This document shows positions 1-5,989 of a stretch of 64,000 nt of DNA, in pieces. Position 1 is the first letter of the stretch; each line of letters begins with the position of its first letter. Source of the DNA: Amnibacterium setariae (lineage in GTDB: Bacteria; Actinomycetota; Actinomycetes; Actinomycetales; Microbacteriaceae); the NCBI RefSeq assembly GCF_003581425.1, contig NZ_QXTG01000002.1:124001-188000 (forward strand), written 5' to 3'. Both the position numbers and the translations under genes were made by a program. The notes under the pieces are model-generated. The model was not told the DNA's origin. It saw nothing but the letters and a program-made list of their open reading frames with translations, and did no database searches.

Positions 1-1
1 G

Positions 2-1171
2 GTGGCGGGCGGGCACGTGAACCCGCGGGACGTGACCGTCGACCTGCGCCAGGCGCTCAAGCACACGAACGTGGTGCGCGGCAGCGTCACGGGCCTCGAC
101 TCGAAGGCGAGGACCGTGACGGTCGCGCCGGTCGGCGGCGGCGAGGTCGTCTACGACTACGACCACGCGGTCGTGGGCCTCGGCGCCGTGACCCGCACGT
201 TCCCGACCCCGGGCCTCGCCGAGCACGGCGTCGGCTTCAAGACGGTCGAGGAGGCGGCGCACACCCGCAACACCGTGCTCCTCAACGTCGCGAAGGCCGC
301 CGCCACGTCCGACCCGGCCGAGCGCCGCAAGCTGCTCACCTTCGTCTTCATCGGCGGCGGGTACACCGGCGTCGAGGCGCTGAGCGAGCTGCTGGTGCTG
401 TCGGAGAAGGCGATCGCCGCGCAGCCCGCGCTGAAGGACGAGAAGCCGCACTGGATCCTCATCGAGGCGCTCGACCGCGTCGCGCCCGAGGTCGGGCCGG
501 AGCTGTCGCAGTGGACGCTCGGCGAGCTGCGGAACCGGGGCGTCGACATCCGGTTGAAGACGACGATGAAGTCCTGCGAGGACGCCGTCGCGAAGTTCAG
601 CGACGGCGACGAGGTGCCATTCGGGATGCTCGTGTGGACGGCCGGCGTCAAGCCGAACCCGGTGCTGGACGGCACGGACCTGCCGCGCGGCCCCCGCGGG
701 CACGTGAACACGAGCCCGCGCCTCCAGGTGATCCGCGAGGACGGCGGCTGGGTGCGCGGCGTCTGGGCCGCGGGCGACAACGCGCAGATCCCCGACCTGA
801 CCAAGCCGCAGCCGGCCTGGTACCCGCCGAACGCGCAGAACGCCGTGCGGCAGGCCGTCGTGCTCGCCGACAACATCGCCCGCGTCGTCCGCCGCCGCCG
901 GCCGCGCAACTACGTGCACTACAGCCTCGGCACGGTCGCGGAGTACGGCCTCTTCCACGGCGCCGCGAACATCTACGGCGTGCAGCTGAAGGAGCTGCCG
1001 GCGTGGCTGGCGCACCGCGGCTACCACCTGTTCGCGATGCCCACGATGGACCGCAAGGTCCGGATCTTCGCCGGCTGGGTCGCCGACTTCGTCGGCAAGC
1101 CCGACCTCACCCCGACCGACGACTTCGAGGACCCGACCCACGACTTCCGCGTCGCGGCGGGCGGGAAGTAG
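2..1171 (+). CDS. ndh: NAD(P)/FAD-dependent oxidoreductase, NDH-2-like (5' truncated)
   Basis: Probable type II NADH:quinone dehydrogenase, a membrane-associated flavoprotein passing electrons from NADH to quinone without pumping protons. The gene is cut by the window edge, so the N-terminal FAD-binding glycine motif is missing. What remains shows the second dinucleotide motif (FIGGGYTGVEALSEL, about residues 116-130 of the visible part), the VWTAGVKPNP segment and the FAD-contacting WAAGDNA motif near residue 257. The C-terminal part has the hydrophobic tail region typical of the family. About 60-70 residues are probably lost upstream. A ferredoxin or nitrite reductase-type member of the same superfamily is less likely. 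No regulatory sequence is visible. Confidence 0.8.
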   Translation: MAGGHVNPRDVTVDLRQALKHTNVVRGSVTGLDSKARTVTVAPVGGGEVVYDYDHAVVGLGAVTRTFPTPGLAEHGVGFKTVEEAAHTRNTVLLNVAKAAATSDPAERRKLLTFVFIGGGYTGVEALSELLVLSEKAIAAQPALKDEKPHWILIEALDRVAPEVGPELSQWTLGELRNRGVDIRLKTTMKSCEDAVAKFSDGDEVPFGMLVWTAGVKPNPVLDGTDLPRGPRGHVNTSPRLQVIREDGGWVRGVWAAGDNAQIPDLTKPQPAWYPPNAQNAVRQAVVLADNIARVVRRRRPRNYVHYSLGTVAEYGLFHGAANIYGVQLKELPAWLAHRGYHLFAMPTMDRKVRIFAGWVADFVGKPDLTPTDDFEDPTHDFRVAAGGK

Positions 1172-1202
1172 CGGCGCCCGCGCCGCTGGAGAGGACACGG
1201 TC

Positions 1203-1385
1203 ATGACCGACGCGCCCAACGAGTACGACCAGAACCACCCGACGCAGGCCGAGGGCGAGGACCCGGCTGCGCCCGAGCCCGAGATCGTCCTCGAGGCCCA
1301 GGGCAAGCCGTCGAGCGCCGAGGGCGAGGACCCCGACGACACGGCCGAGGTCCACGAGGTGATCGACCCGGTCGAGCCGGACTGA
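1203..1385 (+). CDS. small acidic protein of unknown function
   Basis: Sixty-residue protein that I do not recognise. It is strongly acidic, rich in Glu, Asp and Pro, has no hydrophobic core and is probably disordered. The hexapeptide AEGEDP occurs twice. A purine-rich ribosome binding site (GAGAGGA) lies about 8 nt before the ATG. It follows the dehydrogenase by 31 nt and is followed by the VOC gene after 4 nt, so the three genes probably share a transcript. Composition matches small acidic hypothetical proteins common in actinobacteria; no function can be assigned. Confidence 0.6.
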   Translation: MTDAPNEYDQNHPTQAEGEDPAAPEPEIVLEAQGKPSSAEGEDPDDTAEVHEVIDPVEPD

Positions 1386-1389
1386 CCTC

Positions 1390-1749
1390 GTGGGGCTGAC
1401 TCTCGGCGCCGTGGTGCTGCGCGTCCAGGACCTCGACCGGATGGTCGCGTTCTGGTCCGCGGCGCTCGACCTCGTGCCGAGGGCCGAGCCGGAGGACGAC
1501 TGGGCGGCCCTGCGGCCGCGGGAGGGCGGCGGGGTGCACCTGTCGCTCGACCTCCACCGGTCGGAGTACGCCCTGCCGCCGCGGTTCCACCTGGACCTCT
1601 ATGCCGACGACCGGGCGGCGGAGGTCGCCCGCCTCGAGGGCCTCGGCGCCCGCGTGATCCCGCTCGACCACCACCGCGAGGTCGACTGGACGCTGATGGA
1701 GGACCCGGAGGGGAACCGCTTCGACGTCTGCGACCGCCCGCCCCGCTGA
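1390..1749 (+). CDS. VOC (glyoxalase/bleomycin resistance) family protein
   Basis: A 119-residue single-domain protein of the vicinal oxygen chelate fold. Two beta-alpha-beta-beta-beta halves are visible: GAVVLRVQDLDRMVAFWSAA at the N-terminus and FHLDLYADDRAAEVARLEGLGA in the second half, ending with the family signature DPEGNRFDVCDR. Metal-ligand His and Glu residues are present in plausible places (HLSLDL, HLDLY), but the substrate cannot be inferred. The GTG start lies 4 nt after the preceding stop, suggesting translation from the upstream transcript. Resistance protein or glyoxalase function is a family-level guess only. Confidence 0.8.
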   Translation: MGLTLGAVVLRVQDLDRMVAFWSAALDLVPRAEPEDDWAALRPREGGGVHLSLDLHRSEYALPPRFHLDLYADDRAAEVARLEGLGARVIPLDHHREVDWTLMEDPEGNRFDVCDRPPR

Positions 1750-1764
1750 TCACCGCTGATCACA

Positions 1765-1817
1765 TCCGTTTTGAAGGAGATCCGGCGGTGCTCGCGCGAG
1801 AACTCCTTCAGAACGGA
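1765..1817. repeat. convergent-gap palindromic repeat, copy 1 (hybrid arms)
   Basis: Imperfect inverted repeat with arms TCCGTTTTGAAGGAG (1765-1779) and CTCCTTCAGAACGGA (1803-1817), separated by 23 nt. The left inner part (AGATCCGGC) matches copy 3, while the right inner part (GCGCGAGAACTCCTTC) matches copy 4. It lies between the stop codons of the convergent VOC and S4 genes, with only 8 nt left before the S4 stop. A bidirectional terminator role is plausible, although no U-tract follows either arm. Confidence 0.85.
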
Positions 1818-1825
1818 GTCCGCGG

Positions 1826-2188
1826 TCAGTAGCCGCGGAGGCGGGTGATGTCCCGGCGGTCCTTCTTCGTCGGGCGGCCCTTCGCGAGGTCGCGCAGCAC
1901 GGCCGCGGGCGTCTCCTCCTTCGGCGGGGGAGGCGGGGTGCGGTCCTCGACGGCGAGGGCGGCCTCGGGCGCGCCGCCGCGCTTCAGCGGCAACGCCTTG
2001 ACGCCGAGGATCTTCTCGTGCGCGAGCGTCGCCCGCACCTCGTCGCCGACCCGCACGACGTGCGACGGCTTCACCTTCGCGCCGTTGACCGCGACGTGAC
2101 CGGCCTTGCAGGCGGCGGTCGCGAGCGACCGCGTGCGGTACACCCGCACGGCCCAGAGCCACACGTCGATCCGCGCCGAGTCCGCCAT
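1826..2188 (-). CDS. hslR: S4-domain RNA-binding protein (Hsp15-like)
   Basis: A 120-residue protein with an N-terminal S4 RNA-binding fold: IDVWLWAVRVYRTRSLATAACKAGHVAVNGAKVKPSHVVRVGDEV covers residues 7-52. A basic tail ends in GRPTKKDRRDITRLRGY. This is the architecture of the Hsp15/HslR family, which in Escherichia coli binds stalled 50S subunits that still carry peptidyl-tRNA. The start at 2188 is supported by a TAGCGT box 7 nt upstream and by a GGAGGGG tract directly before the ATG. A longer frame upstream has no such support. The gene stands between the S9 peptidase gene (26 nt away) and the convergent VOC gene. Confidence 0.85.
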   Translation of the reverse strand: MADSARIDVWLWAVRVYRTRSLATAACKAGHVAVNGAKVKPSHVVRVGDEVRATLAHEKILGVKALPLKRGGAPEAALAVEDRTPPPPPKEETPAAVLRDLAKGRPTKKDRRDITRLRGY

Positions 2189-2195
2189 CCCCTCC

Positions 2196-2201
2196 ACGCT
2201 A
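2196..2201 (-). promoter_or_regulatory. -10 box (TAGCGT) of the S4 gene
   Basis: TAGCGT read on the minus strand, 7 nt before the ATG, predicts a leaderless or near-leaderless transcript. The intervening GGAGGGG could alternatively act as a ribosome binding site on a transcript starting further upstream. Confidence 0.5.
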
Positions 2202-2214
2202 ACCGCGACGGCGG

Positions 2215-4050
2215 TCACAGGTGCGCGGCGAGGAACCCCACGAGGTCGGTGAGGAGGCGCTTCCGCGAGCCGGCCCGGCGGTAGTCGTGCCCCTCGCCGG
2301 GCAGCTCGAGGTACTCGACCGGCCTGTCGAGGGCGTGCAGCGCCGCGACGATCCGCCGCGCCTCGCCAACGGGCACGTTCGTGTCGAGCTCGCCGTGCAC
2401 GACGAGCAGCGGCACGTCGATCGCCTCCGCCTGCCGGAGCGGCGAGATCGCCTCGAGCAGCGCGCGGTCGCGCTCGGGGTGGCCGTACTTCGTCACCGCG
2501 GCGGCGGCGATCCACGGCTCAGTCTCCTCGTAGAAGCGCGTGAGGTCGCTCATGCCGCACACGTCGACGCCCGCGGCGAAGACGCCGGGGGAGAAGGCGA
2601 GGGAGGCGAGCGTGAGGTACCCGCCGTAGGAGCGCCCGGTCACCCCGATGCGGCGGCGGTCCGCGACGCCCGTCGCGACGAGGTGGTGCGCTGCAGCGCG
2701 GACGTCGCCGAACGCGTCGAAGCGGCCGCCGAGGTCGTCGGCGTGCACGAACTCCCGGCCGAAGCCGGAGGAGCCGCGGACGTTGACGGCGAAGACGCTG
2801 ATCCCGGCGGCGGCGAGCGCCTGGTGCTGGGGGCTGAACGTCGGCCGCTCCTGCGCCTCCGGGCCGCCGTGGAGGTGCACGACGGCGCGGTCGGAGTCGG
2901 TCGCCCGGTAGAGCCAGCCGGTGAGGACGAGTCCGTCCTCGCCCCGGAAGGTCTCGAGGCTCGGCACGACGAGCCGCTCGGTCGGCGCGGGCGCCGCGGT
3001 CACCCGGGTCCAGCGCCGGCTGTGCGTGTCGAGGTGCCAGAGCTCGCGCGGCCGCTCCGGCCCCTCGACGCCGAGGATGACGGACCCGCCGTCGCGCGAC
3101 AGCACGGGCGTCGTCGCGACGAGGCCGGGGAGGCCCGTGATCGGCTGCCGCTCGTGCGTGCCCGTGTGGTACAGCTCGAGCTCGCTGCGGCCGGCGGCGT
3201 TCCAGACGAGCAGCAGCAGCGATCCCGCGTCGTCCGCGTCCACCGCCTCCAGCTCCGCGTCGTCGCGGAACGCGAGCGTCCTCGGCTCGCCGCGGTGCCC
3301 GTTCGGGCCGAACGGCAGCCCGATCAGCTGGCGGCGCGACAGCCCCACGTCGGAGGCGAGGTAGACGTACAGCGGGCCGGACTCGCCGTCGGGCGCGGGT
3401 CGCACGAGGGCGACGTCGGTCGAGCCGGTGCCGTGCGGCAGGAGCGGGAAGTGCTGGTCCTCGAGCCGGTCGACGACACTGCAGAACCGCGCGCCCCGCT
3501 CGCCGTCGATGAGGATCAGGAACCGCTCCTCGAGCGACACGTCGAGCACGTGGATGAGGTCGCCCTCCGCGAGCGGGTCGAGGCGGCCGGTCCACGGGTC
3601 GGCCAGGAACGACCGCGTCGGGCGGCCGGGGCCGGCGGAGGGATAGGTGACGACGACGCGGTGCCCGCTGCGCGTCCACGGCCCCAGCTCGGCGTGCTCC
3701 ACGTGGTCGCCCGCGATCCGCCGCGCCTCCGTGCCGTCCGGCCGGACGACCCAGACCTGGGTGCGGACGCCGCCGTCCGTCGCGACCGTGCAGGCCAGCC
3801 ACCGGCTGTCGGCGGACCACGACACGTCGATGACGGGGTCGGCCGAGACCGGGATGCGGCGGGCCGGTGGCGCGTCGCCCTCGAGCGCGACCTCCTGCAC
3901 CCAGACCTCCGGGCTGCCGGACCGGTCGCTGATGAAGGCGACGCGGCGCGCGTCGGGCGTCATGGTCGGCGACCAGCTGCCCCACGCGTCGACGAGCTCC
4001 GTGCCGAGCCGCACGGCGGCGTCGACGCGGTCGGCGGTGTCCGTGGTCAC
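2215..4050 (-). CDS. S9 family prolyl oligopeptidase / acylaminoacyl-peptidase-like
   Basis: A 611-residue serine peptidase or esterase with an N-terminal beta-propeller of PD40/WD-like blades (SWSPTMTPDARRVAFISD, VSWSADSRWLACTV and others, residues 20-370) and a C-terminal alpha/beta hydrolase domain. The nucleophile elbow is GRSYGGY (Ser about 474), with Asp in HGELDTNVPV and His in GEGHDYRR completing the triad. There is no signal peptide, so it should be cytoplasmic, acting on short peptides. GTG at 4050 is preferred because GGGAG lies 9 nt before it. GTG at 4056 is too close to that site. The next gene is 26 nt downstream. Confidence 0.85.
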   Translation of the reverse strand: MTTDTADRVDAAVRLGTELVDAWGSWSPTMTPDARRVAFISDRSGSPEVWVQEVALEGDAPPARRIPVSADPVIDVSWSADSRWLACTVATDGGVRTQVWVVRPDGTEARRIAGDHVEHAELGPWTRSGHRVVVTYPSAGPGRPTRSFLADPWTGRLDPLAEGDLIHVLDVSLEERFLILIDGERGARFCSVVDRLEDQHFPLLPHGTGSTDVALVRPAPDGESGPLYVYLASDVGLSRRQLIGLPFGPNGHRGEPRTLAFRDDAELEAVDADDAGSLLLLVWNAAGRSELELYHTGTHERQPITGLPGLVATTPVLSRDGGSVILGVEGPERPRELWHLDTHSRRWTRVTAAPAPTERLVVPSLETFRGEDGLVLTGWLYRATDSDRAVVHLHGGPEAQERPTFSPQHQALAAAGISVFAVNVRGSSGFGREFVHADDLGGRFDAFGDVRAAAHHLVATGVADRRRIGVTGRSYGGYLTLASLAFSPGVFAAGVDVCGMSDLTRFYEETEPWIAAAAVTKYGHPERDRALLEAISPLRQAEAIDVPLLVVHGELDTNVPVGEARRIVAALHALDRPVEYLELPGEGHDYRRAGSRKRLLTDLVGFLAAHL

Positions 4051-4087
4051 CCGCACAGTCTCCCGGGCCGTCGCCGCACGCCGCCAG

Positions 4088-5158
4088 TCAGGGCAGGAGC
4101 AGCTCCGCGTCGAGGTCGTCGAGCACGTCGAGGCCGACCGCCGCGACGGGCGTGTGCGCGCCGGGAGCGGCGCGCCCCTCCGCGATCCGCGCCGCGACCG
4201 CCGCCGCCGCGGCAGCCGTGAAGACGCCGGCGTCGCCCGTGCGCAGCCAGGCGGTGCGGACGGTGCCGTCGGACCACTCCGCGAGGGCGCGGCCCCAGGA
4301 GTGCGCGCGCGGGCGAGGGCGGTCGGGGAACCGCACCGCGGCCAGCCGAGCGGTCGCGAGCCGCTGGAGCGGCCGCAGGCGGAGCAGCGGTGCCGCGACG
4401 GGCAGGAGGGCGCGGAGGGTCCGACCGGTCGGGACGCCGGAGGAGGCCGCCAGCACCTCCGGTGCCCCGCTCGCGCGCCCGGCCGCGACGAGGTCGCCCG
4501 ACGGCCAGGCGCCGGTCGTGGCGGTTCCGCCGTCCGGGAGCGGCACCGCTGCGGGCCGTGATCCGACCCCGGCCCGGACGAGCCGTCCGGCCGTGATCCG
4601 GCGGCCGCCGAACGGCAGGGTCTCGACGATGGTCGCGGCGAGCGCCTCCCCGAGCGCGCCGGCCTCGAGCGCGACCGAGGCGACGGAGTCGACGCGGACC
4701 CGGACCGGAGCCGGCCGGCCGGCCAGCAGCGCGACGAGGGGCGCCTCCGTCGCGAGCACGCCGAAGCCGGCGCCGGTGACGAGGGTCCGCCCGGCGCGCA
4801 GGGCGTCGTCGTGGGCCGAGAGCAGCGCGGTCGCGGAGAGGAGGTCGTTCGCGACGTCGACGTACGAGGTCGACGGGAGCGCGGCGCGCCAGAGCGGTTC
4901 CGCCGTGCGGTGGAAGGGGCCGACCGTGTTGACCACGACCGAGGGGCCCGCCTCCCGGACCGCCGCCGCCATCGCGGTCGGGTCGGCCGCGACGACGGTG
5001 CGCGCCCCGTCGGGCAGTGCCTCGGCGGTCGCGGCGAGGCGCGTCGCGTCCCGCCCGACGAGCGCGACGGGCAGCCCGCGGTCGATCAGCGCTCGTGCGA
5101 CGTCGCGGCCCGTACGACCCGTCGCTCCCAGCACCCAGACCTCGCTCGTGGCGCTCAT
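4088..5158 (-). CDS. saccharopine dehydrogenase-like NAD(P)-binding protein
   Basis: A 356-residue protein whose N-terminus is a Rossmann fold (VWVLGATGRTGRDVARALIDRG, residues 7-28). A middle segment (VVNTVGPF followed by YVDVANDL) is typical of the saccharopine dehydrogenase/trans-acting enoyl reductase-like family. The substrate is unknown. The gene is divergent from a TetR regulator, and two matching operator palindromes lie between them, so its expression is probably controlled by that TetR. The ATG at 5158 overlaps the stop codon of a 16-codon ORF with a strong ribosome binding site, suggesting translational coupling. An in-frame N-terminal extension to 5221 is possible but would leave that site unused. 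Confidence 0.75.
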   Translation of the reverse strand: MSATSEVWVLGATGRTGRDVARALIDRGLPVALVGRDATRLAATAEALPDGARTVVAADPTAMAAAVREAGPSVVVNTVGPFHRTAEPLWRAALPSTSYVDVANDLLSATALLSAHDDALRAGRTLVTGAGFGVLATEAPLVALLAGRPAPVRVRVDSVASVALEAGALGEALAATIVETLPFGGRRITAGRLVRAGVGSRPAAVPLPDGGTATTGAWPSGDLVAAGRASGAPEVLAASSGVPTGRTLRALLPVAAPLLRLRPLQRLATARLAAVRFPDRPRPRAHSWGRALAEWSDGTVRTAWLRTGDAGVFTAAAAAAVAARIAEGRAAPGAHTPVAAVGLDVLDDLDAELLLP

Positions 5159-5205
5159 CCGGCCACCTCGCCGGTTCGATCGCTCCCGGTCCATTGCTCG
5201 CCCAT
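5155..5205 (-). CDS. 16-codon leader ORF coupled to the dehydrogenase
   Basis: Small ORF encoding MGEQWTGSDRTGEVAG. AGGAGG sits 6 nt before its ATG, the best ribosome binding site of this region. Its TGA overlaps the ATG of the dehydrogenase gene in an ATGA arrangement. It starts about 25 nt after the predicted transcription start inside the first TetR operator. It is either a coupling leader or an accident of an in-frame N-terminal extension. Confidence 0.4.
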   Translation of the reverse strand: MGEQWTGSDRTGEVAG

Positions 5206-5221
5206 CCGGCGCCTCCTTCAT

Positions 5222-5265
5222 GACACGACGTGTCATCACAATAGGGGGCGATGGCACTTCGTGTC
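5222..5265. promoter_or_regulatory. twin TetR operators in the divergent promoter region
   Basis: Perfect palindrome GACACGACGTGTC at 5222-5234 (TGACACGACGTGTCA with flanks). A related site, GGCACTTCGTGTC, lies at 5253-5265; its complement differs from the first at 2 of 13 positions. Their centres are 31 bp apart, about three helical turns. Site 1 covers the predicted start of dehydrogenase transcription and site 2 lies just upstream of the tetR -10 box, so one regulator could repress both genes. Confidence 0.7.
5238..5243 (-). promoter_or_regulatory. -10 box (TATTGT) of the dehydrogenase gene
   Basis: TATTGT on the minus strand, immediately upstream of operator 1. The predicted transcription start falls inside the operator, leaving a leader of about 25 nt before the 16-codon ORF. 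Confidence 0.45.
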
Positions 5266-5271
5266 GTCACG

Positions 5272-5277
5272 TAGCCT
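5272..5277 (+). promoter_or_regulatory. -10 box (TAGCCT) of the tetR gene, leaderless
   Basis: TAGCCT lies 6 nt before the GTG start of the regulator, and no ribosome binding site is present. Operator 2 lies 6 nt upstream of it, between the expected -35 and -10 positions. Confidence 0.6.
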
Positions 5278-5283
5278 GGGACC

Positions 5284-5874
5284 GTGACGCGATGGGCTCC
5301 GGACGCGCGCGGCCGCCTGCACCGCGCCGCCGTCGACCTGTTCGAGGAGCAGGGCTACGCCCCGACGACCGTGCCGCAGATCGCCGAGCGCGCCGGGCTC
5401 ACGACCCGCACCTTCTTCCGGCACTTCGCCGACAAGCGCGAGGTGCTCTTCTCCGACGACGCGATCACGGCCGACGCGGCCCGGCTGATGCGGGAGGCGC
5501 CCGAGGGCCTCGACGTGCTCGCGCTCGTCCGGGACCGCCTGCGCACCGTGGCGGAGACCACCTTCGAGGGCAGCCGGTCCGAGGTGCGGCGCGTCCGCGC
5601 GCTGATCGCCGCCGACCCGGCGCTGCAGGAGCGGGACCTGCAGAAGCGCGCAGCCCTCGCCGAGGTCGTGCGGTCCGCCTTCGCGGACCGGGGCGAGGAC
5701 CCGATCACGGCCGCGCTCGTCGGGGACCTGGTGGTCTCGGTGCTGCACGTCGCGCTCGAGCGCTGGCTGGACGAACCCGCCGACGACGCGGCCGCGACGC
5801 CGTTCGCGGACGTGATCGACGAGGTGCTTGCGGCTTCCGCGACCCTGCTGCGGAGCGCCACCGCCGGGCGCTAG
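5284..5874 (+). CDS. TetR family transcriptional regulator
   Basis: A 196-residue regulator with an N-terminal TetR helix-turn-helix (TVPQIAERAGLTTRTFFRHFADKREVLF, about residues 23-50) and a helical C-terminal ligand domain with no identifiable ligand. It is transcribed divergently from the dehydrogenase gene. The two related palindromes between them are probable binding sites, giving autorepression and joint control. The GTG start is placed 6 nt after a TAGCCT box. The gene ends in front of a complex palindrome separating it from the convergent amidotransferase gene. Confidence 0.85.
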   Translation: MTRWAPDARGRLHRAAVDLFEEQGYAPTTVPQIAERAGLTTRTFFRHFADKREVLFSDDAITADAARLMREAPEGLDVLALVRDRLRTVAETTFEGSRSEVRRVRALIAADPALQERDLQKRAALAEVVRSAFADRGEDPITAALVGDLVVSVLHVALERWLDEPADDAAATPFADVIDEVLAASATLLRSATAGR

Positions 5875-5879
5875 CGCTT

Positions 5880-5979
5880 CGCGGATCCGGACTTTCCGAG
5901 CGACACGCCGTCGGGCGGGGCCGCACCATCGGCGTGTCGCGCGAATCCTCCGGATCCGCGACGGTTCTCCGGATCCGCG
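5880..5979. repeat. nested palindrome between convergent genes
   Basis: Outer arms CGCGGATCCGGA (5880-5891) and TCCGGATCCGCG (5949-5960) enclose inner arms GACACGCCG (5902-5910) and CGGCGTGTC (5930-5938). A second direct copy of TCCGGATCCGCG follows at 5968-5979, so the left arm can pair with either. It is unrelated in sequence to the TTTTGAAGGAG repeat family. A two-way terminator or alternative hairpin is plausible. Confidence 0.7.
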
Positions 5980-5989
5980 AGAGCGGGCT

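Noticed and set aside
1765-1817. Plain rho-independent terminators as the full explanation of the repeat family
   Set aside because: No T-run follows either arm, and sequence identity between copies is far beyond what terminator function requires.
2221-4221. Long open frames opposite real genes (also around 5828-10483 plus strand, 35606-39142 minus strand and many others)
   Set aside because: They lie antisense or frame-shifted to genes with clear family motifs, are Arg/Pro/Ala-rich without recognisable domains, and reflect the scarcity of stop codons at high GC.
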